A stretch of DNA of 64,000 nucleotides, from the NCBI RefSeq assembly GCF_021729015.1, contig NZ_JAJQQZ010000002.1, forward strand, positions 496,001 through 560,000, in the 5' to 3' direction. Under the pieces are notes generated by a model that saw only the letters and a list, made by a program, of their open reading frames with translations, was not told the origin of the DNA and did no database searches. Positions 49,734 through 59,021 of this stretch are shown one piece after another (position 1 is the stretch's first letter; each line of letters begins with the position of its first letter). Position numbers and translations under genes: made by a program. This DNA comes from Halobacterium rubrum (GTDB taxonomy: Archaea; Halobacteriota; Halobacteria; Halobacteriales; Halobacteriaceae).

Positions 49734-50575
49734 GCCTCGACGCCCGCGGCGTCACCCACGCCTACGACGACGAAGACGGCGGCGGCGGAACGGGCGACGC
49801 ACGGCGCAGTGACGGCGGGACGAGCGTCGCCGGCAGCGGGACGGACGGCTCGCCGGTCGTCCGCGACGTCTCGCTGTCCGTCGACCCGGGCGAGGTGGTC
49901 GCCGTCATCGGGCCGTCGGGCGTCGGGAAGACCACGCTGCTGCGGCTGCTCGGGCTGTTCGCGCGGCCCGACGAGGGCGCGATAGCGGTCGACGGGACCG
50001 AGGCGTGGGCGGCCGGCGAGCGCGACCGGCTGGCGCTGCGGCGCGACATCGGCGTGGTCTTCCAGGAGGCTAGCCTGTTCGACGCCACCGTCGCGCGCAA
50101 CGTCGAGTACGGCCTCCGGGTGCGGCGGTCGTGGCGCGAGCGCCTCCGGGACGAACTCCGGGGGTTGGTCGGCGACCACGAGCCCCCCGACGCCGTCCGG
50201 GACGCGCTCGAAGTGGTCGGACTCGCGGACTACGTCGACCACGACGCCGGCTCGCTGTCCGGCGGCGAGGCCCAGCGGGTGGCGTTCGCTCGCGCGCTCG
50301 CCTACGACCCGAACTACCTGCTGCTGGACGAACCGACGTCCGACCTCGACCCGCGGAACACGGCGGTCATCGAGGACGCCGTCGCGGACGCCAGCGACCG
50401 GGGCATCGGTACGGTCGTCGCCACCCACGACATGAATCAGGCGCGCCGGGTCGCCGACCGGGCCGCGGTCCTGCTCGGCGACGGCGTCGTCGAGGCCGGG
50501 CCGACCGAGCGCGTGTTCGAGGACCCGCGGGACGACCGAACGCGGCAGTTCATCGCGGGGGAGCTGGTGTACTGA
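49730..50575 (+). CDS. tupC: Tungstate/molybdate ABC transporter ATPase (TupC-like)
   Basis: The 281-residue protein is read from a GTG overlapping the permease stop (GTGA). It has a Gly/Asp-rich insert after the first strand (about residues 15-40), then Walker [21 protein letters not shown]-loop [20 protein letters not shown], signature [16 protein letters not shown], Walker [16 protein letters not shown] and H-loop [15 protein letters not shown]. It powers the TupB permease. Its last codon overlaps the next gene's ATG (TGATG). Confidence 0.93.
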   Translation: MSLDARGVTHAYDDEDGGGGTGDARRSDGGTSVAGSGTDGSPVVRDVSLSVDPGEVVAVIGPSGVGKTTLLRLLGLFARPDEGAIAVDGTEAWAAGERDRLALRRDIGVVFQEASLFDATVARNVEYGLRVRRSWRERLRDELRGLVGDHEPPDAVRDALEVVGLADYVDHDAGSLSGGEAQRVAFARALAYDPNYLLLDEPTSDLDPRNTAVIEDAVADASDRGIGTVVATHDMNQARRVADRAAVLLGDGVVEAGPTERVFEDPRDDRTRQFIAGELVY

Positions 50576-51270
50576 TGGACGACGACTTCGCCGCGCGGCT
50601 GGCCGTCGGCGACGACGTCACCGTCGACGAGCGCGACGTGGAGATGCTGGCGGCCATCGACCGCGAGGGGTCGATGCACGCCGCCGCCCAGCACCTCGGC
50701 CGGTCGTACCCCCACATGCAGCGGCGCCTCGACGAGCTGGAGGCTGCGGCCGGCGACCTGACGGAGCGGGCGCGCGGCGGCGCGGGCGGCGGCGGCACCA
50801 CGCTCACGGACGACGGACGGGCCGTCGTCCGGCGGTTCTCGCGACTGCGAGCGGAGCTGTCCGGGGCGGCGTCCGTCACCGAGTCCGTGTTCCCGGGGAC
50901 GGTCGTGGACCGGGACGGCGAGATCGCGTCCGTGGAGACAGACGCCGGCACCGTCGCCGCCGTGACGCCGCCAGACGCCTCGACAGTCGACGTGACCGTG
51001 CGGTCGGACGCCGTGGCGCTCGGTCGGCCGGGCGGCGTCGACCCGGACGACACGAGCCTGCGCAACGAACTCGCGGGCACCGTCAGCGAGGTCGACGCCG
51101 GCGACGCCGTCGTGGCGGTGACCGTCGAACTCGACGGCGGCCCGGCGCTGCACGCGCTCGTCACCGAGGCGAGCCGCGACCGGCTCGACCTCGCCGCGGG
51201 CCGCCGGGTGGTCGCGCGCTTCAAGGCCACCGCGACCCGGGCGGTTCCCGTAGACCCGAGTCGGCAGTAG
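50575..51270 (+). CDS. ModE-like regulator (winged helix plus TOBE/molybdate-binding domain)
   Basis: The 231-residue protein starts [34 protein letters not shown] and has the ModE-type winged helix HAAAQHLGRSYPHMQRRLDELEAAAGDL followed by a GGAGGGGTTLTDDGRAVV turn. The C-terminal half (about 105-225) looks like TOBE/Mop beta domains (GTVVDRDGEIASVETDAG; NELAGTVSEVDAGDAVVAVTVELDGG). It would sense molybdate or tungstate and control the transporter operon to which it belongs as fourth gene (1-bp overlap with tupC). The family assignment is good; which oxyanion is sensed is unknown. Confidence 0.85.
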   Translation: MDDDFAARLAVGDDVTVDERDVEMLAAIDREGSMHAAAQHLGRSYPHMQRRLDELEAAAGDLTERARGGAGGGGTTLTDDGRAVVRRFSRLRAELSGAASVTESVFPGTVVDRDGEIASVETDAGTVAAVTPPDASTVDVTVRSDAVALGRPGGVDPDDTSLRNELAGTVSEVDAGDAVVAVTVELDGGPALHALVTEASRDRLDLAAGRRVVARFKATATRAVPVDPSRQ

Positions 51271-51344
51271 GAGAGCGGGGCGGGTATCGGTTCGGCCCTC
51301 CGGAGAGTCGTGGGTTTTTGGCCGTCGCAGCCCTCCGGTCCGGT

Positions 51345-52613
51345 ATGACACACGACCGCAAGACCGCCGGGTTCAAGGAGCGAACCCGGGTCGACGCGGC
51401 GCGCGAGCGGCTGCTCTCGGCCGTCGAGGGGCTCTCGCGCACCGAGACGGTGTCCCTCGGGGAGGCCGACGGGCGCGTGCTCGCCGCGGACGCGGTGGCG
51501 CCGCGGCCCGTCCCGCACTACGCGCGGGCGGCGATGGACGGCTTCGCAGTCAGGGCCGAGGACACGTTCGGCGCCGGCGACCGGTCGCCGGCCGTCCTCG
51601 ACGTGGCCGACGACGAGGCGGTCGGGCCGAACCGGGCAGTCCGCGTGCACACTGGCAGCGACCTGCCCGAGGGCGCGGATGCCGTGGTGATGATCGAGGA
51701 CGTCGAGCGGCGCGGCGACCGCATCGAGGTGTTCGACGCGGCCGCGGGCGGCGAGAACGTCGCGCCGGTCGGCGAGGACGTCGGGGAGGGCCAACACCTC
51801 TACGACGCCGGCCACCGGCTACGGCCGTCGGACCTCGGGCTCCTGAAGTCGGTCGGCGAGGACGCCGTCGAGGTGTACGAGCGCCCGTCCGTGAGCGTGA
51901 TTCCGACCGGCGAGGAACTCGTGCAGGCCGACCCCGGCCCCGGTGAGGTCGTCGAGACGAACGGCCAGACCGTCGCCCAGTACGTCTCGCGGTGGGGCGG
52001 TGACCCGACCTACCGGGACGTCGTCACCGACGACGAGGCCGCGCTCCGGGCGGCGGTTCGCGGCGACGTCTCGGACCACGACGTCGTGGTGACCACGGGC
52101 GGCTCCTCCGTGGGCGAGCGCGACCTGCTGCCGGAGGTGCTCTCGGAGCTGGGCGAGATACTGGTGCACGGCGTCGCACTGAAGCCCGGCCACCCGGTCG
52201 CGTTCGGCGTCGTCGAGGACACGCCCGTGGTTGCACTTCCGGGGTACCCCGTCGCCGCCATCGTGAACGCCGTCCAGTTCCTCCGCCCGGCGCTCAAGAC
52301 GGTGGGTCGCCTCCCCATCCAGGACCACCCGGCGACCGAGGCCGAGCTCGCACGGAAAATCGCCAGCGAGCCCGGAACGCGGTCGTTCGTCCGCGTCGAG
52401 CTGGACGAGACCGAGGGGGGCGGCGACAGTGGCAGCGAGGACGGTGCCGACGGCGACGGTGGCCGCCCGACTGCGACGCCGACGCGCGCGAGCGGGTCCG
52501 GAGTGCTGTCCAGCGTCGCGCTGGCGGACGGCTGGGTGGTCGTGCCGGAGGGCCGCGAGGGGTACGACGCGGGGACGACGGTCGCAGTCCAGAACTGGGA
52601 GTGGTCGGCGTGA
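51345..52613 (+). CDS. moeA: Molybdopterin molybdenumtransferase MoeA
   Basis: The 422-residue protein is read from the ATG at 51345 (MTHDRKTAGFKERTRVDAARERLLSAVEGL). The MoeA motifs are ARAAMDGFAVRAEDTF, VHTGSDLPEGADAVVMIEDVE, RPSVSVIPTGEELVQ, VVTTGGSSVGERDLLPEVLSELG, VALKPGHPVAFGVVEDTPVVALPGYPVAAI. It inserts Mo (or W) into activated molybdopterin. An acidic low-complexity insert (about residues 356-385) interrupts the C-terminal domain. Its stop overlaps the GTG of the next MoeA-type gene by 4 bp, so the two are co-translated. Confidence 0.92.
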   Translation: MTHDRKTAGFKERTRVDAARERLLSAVEGLSRTETVSLGEADGRVLAADAVAPRPVPHYARAAMDGFAVRAEDTFGAGDRSPAVLDVADDEAVGPNRAVRVHTGSDLPEGADAVVMIEDVERRGDRIEVFDAAAGGENVAPVGEDVGEGQHLYDAGHRLRPSDLGLLKSVGEDAVEVYERPSVSVIPTGEELVQADPGPGEVVETNGQTVAQYVSRWGGDPTYRDVVTDDEAALRAAVRGDVSDHDVVVTTGGSSVGERDLLPEVLSELGEILVHGVALKPGHPVAFGVVEDTPVVALPGYPVAAIVNAVQFLRPALKTVGRLPIQDHPATEAELARKIASEPGTRSFVRVELDETEGGGDSGSEDGADGDGGRPTATPTRASGSGVLSSVALADGWVVVPEGREGYDAGTTVAVQNWEWSA

Positions 52614-54511
52614 GCGAGGACGGCGACCGCCGCGAGTTCCGGGACCTCGCGTCGCCGGAGCGCGCCCGCGAGGTGCTCGCCTCGCTTGACCTCGACCCGG
52701 AGCCGGAGAACGTCCCGCTGGCCGACGCCCGTGGGCGGGTGCTGGCCGAGCGCGTCGACGCCGCGCTCGACGTGCCGGGGTTCGACCGCGCGAGCATGGA
52801 CGGGTACGCCGTCGTCGCCGAGGACACGTTCGACGCCGACGAGGTCGACCCCGTCAGGCTCGACGTCGTCGGGGCGGTCCACGCCGGGGAGGAGCCCAGT
52901 GTCGCCGTCGAACCGGGGTCCGCCGTCGAGGTGTCGACGGGCGCCGTCGTGCCGCCCGGTGCCGACGCGGTCGTGAAAGTCGAGGAGACGACGGAGGCCG
53001 ACGGCGGCGACGCGGTCGAGGTGCGGACGAGCGTCGCACCCGGCGACGCCGTGATGCTGGCGGGTGCCGACATCGCCGCCGGGTCGCGGGCGCTCGGCCC
53101 CGGGACGGAGCTGACCGCGCGGGAGATCGGGTTGCTGTCGGCGCTCGGCGTCGACGAGGTGCCGGTCCGCGGCACGCCGACGGTCGGCATCGTGTCGACC
53201 GGCGACGAGCTCGTGCGGCCGGGTGAATCCCTCGACAGCGCCGCCGGCCAGATTCACGACGTGAACAGCTACGCCATCGCGGCGGCCGTCGAGGAGGCCG
53301 GCGGCGACCCGGTGCTGTACCCGCACGCCGGCGACGACTACGACGAGATGGAGCGACTGCTCGTCGAGGGCGCCGAGGAGTGCGACCTCGTGCTGTCCTC
53401 GGGGTCGACGTCCGCGAGCGCCGTCGACGTCATCTACCGGGTGGTCGAGGAGCGCGGCGACCTGCTGTTGCACGGCGTCGCCGTCAAGCCCGGGAAGCCG
53501 ATGCTCGTCGGCGAGATCGGCGGGGCGGCGTACGTCGGCCTGCCGGGCTACCCAGTGTCGGCGCTGACCATCTTCCGGGCGTTCGTCGCGCCGCTCGTCC
53601 GCGAGGCGGCCGGACTGGACGAACCCCGGACGGCCGTCGTGAGCGGCGAGATGGCCGTCCAGGAACGCTACGGCGAGGGGCGCCAGCGCCTGCTGCCCGC
53701 CGGCCTCGTCGCCGACGGCGACGGCGACCTGCTCGTCTACCCCGTCGACAAGGGCAGCGGCGCGACCACGAGTCTCGTGGACGCCGACGGCACCGTCACG
53801 GTGCCCGCCGACACCGCCTACCTCGCCGCGGGCGAGTCCGTGGACGTGACGCTGTTCTCGCCGGACGTCCGGCCGCCGCGGGTGCTGGCCGTCGGCGAGG
53901 ACGACCCGCTGTTCTCGCGGGTGCTGGACGACGTCGCCCGGCCGCGGTTCCTCCCGGTCGGCACCCGCGAGGGGCTGCGGCGGCTCCGCGAGGGCGTGCC
54001 GGACGTCGCCGTCGTCGCCGGCCCCGAGACGCCCGACGGCGACACCGTCGACCTCGGCGGCTGGACCCGGGACTGGGGGCTGGTCGTCCCCGACGGGAAC
54101 CCGGACGGCGTCGACGGCCTCGGCGACCTCGTGGACCGCGACCTCCGACTGGTGAACCGGGACGCGGGCTCGGGGCTCCGCCGGAGCTTCGACGACGCCG
54201 TCGAGGCGCTGGCCGACGAGCGCGCGACGAGTCGCCGGGAACTCACCGACGCCATCGACGGCTACGGGCTGACGACGAAAGCCCACGAGAGCCCGGCTCG
54301 CAAAGTCGCGGCGGGCGAGGCGGACGCCGGGCTCGGGCTGCGAGCGACGGCGGCGAGCCTCGGGCTCGGGTTCGTCCCGCTCGGCACACAGCCGGTGGAC
54401 GTCGTGGCGGCGCCCGAGCGAGCCGAGAAGCCCGGCGTCCGGGACCTCGCGGACGCGCTCGCGGACTGCGGCCGGCTGGCCGCGTCGCTGGACGGTATCG
54501 AACCGCAGTGA
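52610..54511 (+). CDS. MoeA fused to a periplasmic-binding-like (PBP/LysR-effector type) domain
   Basis: The 633-residue protein is read from GTG 52610, overlapping the previous stop. Residues 1-400 form a MoeA protein (FDRASMDGYAVVAEDTF, STGAVVPPGADAVVKVEETT, IVSTGDELVRPGESLDSAAGQIHDVNS, VLSSGSTSASAVD, VAVKPGKPMLVGEIGGAAYVGLPGYPVSAL). Residues about 405-633 are a substrate-binding-type domain (GLRRLREGVPDVAVVAGPETPDGD; DLRLVNRDAGSGLRRSFDDAVEALADER; ESPARKVAAGEADAGLGLRATAASLGLGFVPL), a fusion known in archaea. It may sense the oxyanion or cofactor during metal insertion. Two MoeA proteins in one operon suggest a separation of Mo and W, an inference. Confidence 0.9.
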   Translation: MSEDGDRREFRDLASPERAREVLASLDLDPEPENVPLADARGRVLAERVDAALDVPGFDRASMDGYAVVAEDTFDADEVDPVRLDVVGAVHAGEEPSVAVEPGSAVEVSTGAVVPPGADAVVKVEETTEADGGDAVEVRTSVAPGDAVMLAGADIAAGSRALGPGTELTAREIGLLSALGVDEVPVRGTPTVGIVSTGDELVRPGESLDSAAGQIHDVNSYAIAAAVEEAGGDPVLYPHAGDDYDEMERLLVEGAEECDLVLSSGSTSASAVDVIYRVVEERGDLLLHGVAVKPGKPMLVGEIGGAAYVGLPGYPVSALTIFRAFVAPLVREAAGLDEPRTAVVSGEMAVQERYGEGRQRLLPAGLVADGDGDLLVYPVDKGSGATTSLVDADGTVTVPADTAYLAAGESVDVTLFSPDVRPPRVLAVGEDDPLFSRVLDDVARPRFLPVGTREGLRRLREGVPDVAVVAGPETPDGDTVDLGGWTRDWGLVVPDGNPDGVDGLGDLVDRDLRLVNRDAGSGLRRSFDDAVEALADERATSRRELTDAIDGYGLTTKAHESPARKVAAGEADAGLGLRATAASLGLGFVPLGTQPVDVVAAPERAEKPGVRDLADALADCGRLAASLDGIEPQ

Positions 54512-54521
54512 GAAGTGCGCG

Positions 54522-55679
54522 CTACGCGGCGGGTTCGTCGGCGGTCCCGTCGTCGCCGCTGTCGCTGTCGCCGTCGTCGTCGGCGTACTCGTAGGGGTCG
54601 CGGTCGCCCTCGACGTCGAGGTAGTCGTCGTTGACCTCCCACTCGCCGTCGTCGGTTTTGACCATGTACTCGCCGTAGTACGGGACTCTGTTGTCGACGG
54701 TCTCGCGGAACGCCGCCCGCATCGACTCCTTCGTCTCGCCGATGCCCCGGAGGTCGTCGTTGCGGTTCAGACAGCCCTTGAGGTAGCCGTCGTGGGTGAG
54801 CCGGACGCGGTGGCAGTTCGCGCAGAACTGGGGGTTCTCGACGGGGTCGACGATCTCGACCATCCCCCGGCCGGCCATCGCGCCGTCGGCGGCGTCGTCG
54901 TCCGCGATACTCGCGCCACCGTCGGCGGCGGCAGCGGCGCCTTCGGCGGCCGCCGCCTCGGCGCCGTCGGCGGCCTCACTGCTCTCCACCCAGTACCGGC
55001 GCCGGTCGTGCATCTCTCGGGTCTCGACGTGGTCGGCCCGGTCTTCCAGCCAGCCGTGGACGCGGTCGATGTCGATGGCCCACTCGGGGTGGCCGGCGAG
55101 CTCCGGCATGTACTCGATGAGCTGGAGCTGGAGGCCGTCCCGCTCGGCGACGTGGTCGACCATCTCCGGGACGTAGCCGGCGGTCGGCTCGAAGACGACC
55201 ATGTTCAGCTTCACGGGCGCCAGCCCGGCGTCGAGCGCTGCCTCCACGCCCTCGAGGACCTTCTCGTAGGCGCCGCTCTGCGTGAGCTCGGCGAACGCCT
55301 CCTCGTCCATCGCGTCCTGGGAGATGTTGACGCGTTCGAGGCCGGCGTCGACGAGGGCCTCTGCGCGCCCCGGGAGGAAGGTGCCGTTGGTCGTCATCGA
55401 GACCTCCATGCCGTCCGGGGTGCGCCGCACGATCTCCTCCAGGTCCGAGCGCAGCATCGGCTCGCCGCCCGTGAACTTCACGGCGTCGACGCCGAACTCG
55501 TGTGCGACCTCGAGGAAGGCGACGACGCGGTCGGTGGAGAGCTCGTCCTCGCGGGGGTCCATCGGGCCGCGGGTGTCCCCGAGGCCCTCGTTGTGGCAGT
55601 AGACGCAGTCGAAGTTACAGCGGTCTGTGAGAGAGACGCGGACGCCGGACACGTCCCGTCCGAAGTCGTCCTCGAGCAT
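54522..55679 (-). CDS. moaA: GTP 3',8-cyclase MoaA
   Basis: The 385-residue radical-SAM protein has the cluster motif [17 protein letters not shown] (Cys21, Cys25, Cys28), [25 protein letters not shown] and the C-terminal second cluster [20 protein letters not shown]. It rearranges GTP to the first pterin intermediate of molybdopterin synthesis. Residues about 236-270 are an Ala/Asp-rich insertion absent from typical MoaA, and a C-terminal acidic tail is present. The product ends within 12 bp of the MoeA-PBP stop, convergent with it. A strong TATA-like box lies about 30 nt upstream. Confidence 0.93.
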   Translation of the reverse strand: MLEDDFGRDVSGVRVSLTDRCNFDCVYCHNEGLGDTRGPMDPREDELSTDRVVAFLEVAHEFGVDAVKFTGGEPMLRSDLEEIVRRTPDGMEVSMTTNGTFLPGRAEALVDAGLERVNISQDAMDEEAFAELTQSGAYEKVLEGVEAALDAGLAPVKLNMVVFEPTAGYVPEMVDHVAERDGLQLQLIEYMPELAGHPEWAIDIDRVHGWLEDRADHVETREMHDRRRYWVESSEAADGAEAAAAEGAAAAADGGASIADDDAADGAMAGRGMVEIVDPVENPQFCANCHRVRLTHDGYLKGCLNRNDDLRGIGETKESMRAAFRETVDNRVPYYGEYMVKTDDGEWEVNDDYLDVEGDRDPYEYADDDGDSDSGDDGTADEPAA

Positions 55680-55704
55680 CCTAGTGCCAATCTTTCACAC
55701 TCGA

Positions 55705-55715
55705 CCTATTTAAAG
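55705..55715 (-). promoter_or_regulatory. TATA-like box of moaA
   Basis: On the minus strand CTTTAAATAGG lies 26-36 nt before the moaA ATG at 55679, matching a haloarchaeal leaderless promoter. The AOR promoter faces the opposite way further right. Confidence 0.55.
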
Positions 55716-55822
55716 CGTTGCCACGCGGCGACATCGGGACCCCGGGACGCCACAGCGGTGGCCAGACGCAGCACCGTCGACCGCCGGAGGCAGCGCCGGC
55801 AACGGCCAGCAACCACCCTGAA

Positions 55823-55830
55823 GATTAAGT
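55823..55830 (+). promoter_or_regulatory. TATA-like box of the aldehyde oxidoreductase gene
   Basis: GATTAAGT lies 28-35 nt before the ATG at 55858, fitting a leaderless or short-leader transcript. The 178-bp interval shared with moaA thus holds two divergent promoters and could be a common control point for W enzyme and cofactor synthesis. Confidence 0.5.
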
Positions 55831-55857
55831 AGACTCCACCGAAAGTTCATAGAAGAT

Positions 55858-57792
55858 ATGACTGATCTGGGTGGCTTTCACGACCACGTCGCGCGAGTCG
55901 ACCTCGGCGACGGACAGGTGAACTACGAGAGCGTCCCCGACGAGGACGCGAAGAAGTACATCGGCGCCCGGGGCCTCGGCGTCAAGTACGTCTTCGACAA
56001 CGGCGTCGACGTCGACCCGCTCGGCCCGGACAACCTGCTGGCGTTCATGAACGGCCCGCTGACGGGCACGCAGACGACGATGAGTGGCCGCATCGCCATC
56101 GTCACGAAGTCCCCCATCCGGGGGCAGGTGACCGACTCCCACCACGGCGGCTGGAGCGGCGCCCGCCTCAAGTGGGCGGGCTTCGACGGCCTCCTGTTCG
56201 AGGGGCAGGCCGACGACCCCGTCTACGCCGTCGTCGAGGACGGCGAGGTGGAACTGCGTGACGCCAGCCACCTCTGGGGGCAGGGCGTCCACGACACGAT
56301 GGGCGACATCGAGGACGAGGTCGACGGCGAGTACGGCAAGAACCTCTCCACGATGGCCATCGGGCCGGGCGGCGAGAACGAGGTCCGGTACGGCTGCATC
56401 ATCAACGAGGACGACCGCGCGTCCGGCCGCGGCGGCACGGGCGCCGTCATGGGGTCGAAGAACCTCAAGGCGGTCGTCGTCAAGTCCACGACGGAGATGC
56501 AGAAGCCCGCGGACCCGGAGACGTTCCGGGAGGGCCACAAGCAGGCGATGCAGCTCATCCAGGAGTCCGACGTGACGGCGCCCAACGAGGGCGGCCTCTC
56601 GCGGTTCGGGACGAACGTCCTGATGAACCCCACCGAGGAGATGGACGGCCTCCCGACGAAGAACGGCCACTACTCGTCGACGCGCTCGATGCGCGAGTCC
56701 GAGGACAGCGACATCGACTCCGAGCAGGTGTCCGGCGAGACCGTCCGGGAGAACATCCTCGTCGACGAGCCGACGTGTCACTCCTGCCCGGTCGCCTGCA
56801 AGAAGGAGGTCGAGGTCCAGACGATGCACAAAGGCGAGGACCTCAACGTCCGCATGGAGTCCCTTGAGTACGAGTCGGCGTGGGCGCTCGGGCCGAACTC
56901 CGCGCACACGAACCTCGAGGACGTCACCGTGATGATCGACCGGTGTAACGACCTCGGCATCGACACCATCGACGCCGGCAACACGATGGCGATGGCGATG
57001 GAGATGACCGAAGAGGGCAAGTTCGACGGGCTCGGCGACGGCCTGGAGTGGGGCGACTCCGAGGAGATGATCGACCTCCTGACGCGCATCGCGCGCCGCG
57101 AGGACGACCTCGGCGACGCCCTCGCGGGCGGCCCGAGCCACCTCGAGGACGAGTTCGACGGCGAGGAGAACTCCCTCGCGGTGAAGGGCCAGACGATGGC
57201 GGCCTACGACCCGCGCTGCATGAAGGGGATGGCCATCGGGTACGCGACCTCGAACCGGGGGGCCTGCCACCTCCGCGGGTACACGCCCGCCGCGGAGATT
57301 CTGGGCATCCCGGAGGAGGTCGACCCCCACGAGCCGGAGGGGAAAGGCGAGCTGTGCGCGACCTTCCAGGACCTCCACGCCATCAGCGACTCCTTCGACA
57401 TCTGCAAGTTCAACGCGTTCGCGGAGGGCATCGAGGAGTACGTCCTCCAGTACAACGGGATGACCGGCCGCGACGTCACCGAGGACGAGCTCATCGAGGC
57501 CGGCCAGCGCATCTACACGCTGGAGCGGTACTACAACAACCTCGCCGGGTTCGACGGCGAGGACGACAGCCTGCCCGGGCGGTTCGTCGAGGGCCACGAG
57601 GACGCCGTGCCCGCGCAGGGCGGCTCCGAGGGGCAGCTCGCCGAGCTCGACCAGATGAAAGACGAGTACTACGAGGTCCGCGGCTGGGTCGACGGCGTCG
57701 TGCCGGACGACCGCCTCGAAGAACTCGACATCGAGGTCGGCCCCGGCACGGGCGTCTCCAGCGGCGACTCGGCCGCGCCCGCCGACGACTGA
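55858..57792 (+). CDS. aor: Tungsten-dependent aldehyde:ferredoxin oxidoreductase
   Basis: The 644-residue protein has all AOR landmarks. The tungstopterin-binding segment is RGLGVKYVFDNGVDVDPLGPDNLLAFMNGPLTG, with KSPIRGQVTDSHHGG and SGRGGTGAVMGSKNLKAVV. The [4Fe-4S] motif is CHSCPVACKKEVEV, with the fourth cysteine in the SNRGACHLRG region. The C-terminal end is TGRDVTEDELIEAGQRIYTLERYYNN. It oxidises aldehydes to acids with ferredoxin as acceptor. It is the best candidate user of the neighbouring tungstate importer and cofactor enzymes. It is followed by a small gene of unknown role 49 bp later. Confidence 0.93.
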   Translation: MTDLGGFHDHVARVDLGDGQVNYESVPDEDAKKYIGARGLGVKYVFDNGVDVDPLGPDNLLAFMNGPLTGTQTTMSGRIAIVTKSPIRGQVTDSHHGGWSGARLKWAGFDGLLFEGQADDPVYAVVEDGEVELRDASHLWGQGVHDTMGDIEDEVDGEYGKNLSTMAIGPGGENEVRYGCIINEDDRASGRGGTGAVMGSKNLKAVVVKSTTEMQKPADPETFREGHKQAMQLIQESDVTAPNEGGLSRFGTNVLMNPTEEMDGLPTKNGHYSSTRSMRESEDSDIDSEQVSGETVRENILVDEPTCHSCPVACKKEVEVQTMHKGEDLNVRMESLEYESAWALGPNSAHTNLEDVTVMIDRCNDLGIDTIDAGNTMAMAMEMTEEGKFDGLGDGLEWGDSEEMIDLLTRIARREDDLGDALAGGPSHLEDEFDGEENSLAVKGQTMAAYDPRCMKGMAIGYATSNRGACHLRGYTPAAEILGIPEEVDPHEPEGKGELCATFQDLHAISDSFDICKFNAFAEGIEEYVLQYNGMTGRDVTEDELIEAGQRIYTLERYYNNLAGFDGEDDSLPGRFVEGHEDAVPAQGGSEGQLAELDQMKDEYYEVRGWVDGVVPDDRLEELDIEVGPGTGVSSGDSAAPADD

Positions 57793-57841
57793 CGACGACG
57801 ACGAGGACCGCCCGCCGGACACACGACTTCTCAATTCTTCA

Positions 57842-58240
57842 ATGGACGACGACCACGACGCAGCAGACGACGACGACGATTTCGAGTTCCGGGTAGAGGC
57901 GCGACTGACCAGCCACGGCGTCTACGTCGAGAACGTGACAGAGACCGACGACGGCTACGAGCTGTCCTACGAGTCGGTCTCGACCGGCAAGGAGGGCGCG
58001 ATTCCCCACCGGGAGGTCGGCCGGGTCATCAACGTCTTCCGGGACCTCCACGCCGACGACTGGGCGGGCGCCCCCATCGAAGCCGACGTCTTCGACCTCG
58101 ACGGCAACTACCAGGGGCGCTGGCACGTCGAGGCGGCGTGGCTGGACGAGCTACACAACGGCGACCTGACGGAGGTGGAGTTCTCGCGGCGGGTCGTCGA
58201 CACCATCGAACACGACGGCGGCGACAGCGACGAGACGTAG
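57842..58240 (+). CDS. Conserved haloarchaeal protein, unknown function
   Basis: The 132-residue acidic protein begins MDDDHDAADDDDDFEFRVEARLTSHGVYVENVTETDDGYELSYESV and has IPHREVGRVINVFRDLHADDW and GRWHVEAAWLDELHNGDLTEVEFSRRVVDTI. It looks like a beta-strand then helix arrangement with no membrane segment. I do not recognise the family. It follows the AOR gene in the same direction by 49 bp, so it may be co-transcribed with it. Confidence 0.65.
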   Translation: MDDDHDAADDDDDFEFRVEARLTSHGVYVENVTETDDGYELSYESVSTGKEGAIPHREVGRVINVFRDLHADDWAGAPIEADVFDLDGNYQGRWHVEAAWLDELHNGDLTEVEFSRRVVDTIEHDGGDSDET

Positions 58241-58324
58241 GACCGAGTCGGCGGCCGGGCGGCGAGACGCAAGACGAGGGTACGGACTGCACGGCGGGCT
58301 GGCGGCCGGCTGGCCGAGGCGTCG

Positions 58325-58681
58325 TCACGCGAGGACGACCGGCTGGCGGATGTCGAGGGCGGTCTCGAACTCGGCCTCGCGGTCGAGCCGACGGCCGTCC
58401 CGGAGGAACTGCTTCTCGTGTGCGCGCCTGACGGCATCCACTTCGTTCTCCGCGAGGTCCAGCGCGTCACCGACCGCCGGCCAGTGGTCGCTGTCGGCGA
58501 GGTAGTAGACGGTGCCGTCGGCGTCCACGCGCTCGTACTGGCGCTCGTAGACCCGTTGCTGGTCGGCGAGGTGCCGCTGGACGCGGTCGAGCAGCGGTGA
58601 CAGCCGCTGGAGCGGGACGCTCGCGCGAGCGCCGGCGAGCAGGACGACCTGCCCCTCGATGGGGTGGGACTGGTCGGACAT
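58325..58681 (-). CDS. Conserved hypothetical protein
   Basis: The product has 118 residues, helical, with VPLQRLSPLLDRVQRHLADQQRVYERQYERVDADGTVYYLADSDHWPAVGDALDLAENEVDAVRRAHEKQFLRDGRRLDR. No known domain is recognised. It is one of three short minus-strand genes embedded in the Mo/W island, starting 12 bp after the next gene ends. A role with the AOR or cofactor enzymes is only suggested by context. Confidence 0.6.
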   Translation of the reverse strand: MSDQSHPIEGQVVLLAGARASVPLQRLSPLLDRVQRHLADQQRVYERQYERVDADGTVYYLADSDHWPAVGDALDLAENEVDAVRRAHEKQFLRDGRRLDREAEFETALDIRQPVVLA

Positions 58682-58693
58682 CCTCGCCCGGGG

Positions 58694-58954
58694 TCAGCCC
58701 CCCGCGCGGATCGCCTTCTGGGAGAACGCCTCCACGACTGGGTCGAGGACGTCGTCGCTGTCGGCCTCGAACGCCACGGTCACCTCGGTGAGCTGGATGG
58801 AGGGCCCGATGGAGACTTTCTCCGCCGAGACCGAGGCCCGCCAGCCGTCGCCGGCGACGGTGTCCTCGCCGGTCTGTTCGCCGCCGACGCTCTCGAGGTA
58901 CCCGAGTGCCGCCCGGGTGGAGATGCCCCGGTAGCTCCGAACGCGTTCGACCAT
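58694..58954 (-). CDS. Conserved hypothetical protein (small beta/alpha)
   Basis: The 86-residue protein begins MVERVRSYRGISTRAALGYLESVGGEQTGEDTV and ends FEADSDDVLDPVVEAFSQKAIRAGG. It is soluble, alternating beta and helix, without metal-binding residues. The closing Gly-Gly is notable: a C-terminal GG is the hallmark of ubiquitin-like modifiers, but the rest does not look beta-grasp-like. It may be translationally linked to the gene at 58325 (12-bp gap). Confidence 0.6.
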   Translation of the reverse strand: MVERVRSYRGISTRAALGYLESVGGEQTGEDTVAGDGWRASVSAEKVSIGPSIQLTEVTVAFEADSDDVLDPVVEAFSQKAIRAGG

Positions 58955-59021
58955 CGTTGTCCGATAGGGGCGAACGGGGGCTAAAGCTGTCGGGGGCGGT
59001 AGCCGCGGCCGGGACCGCCGG

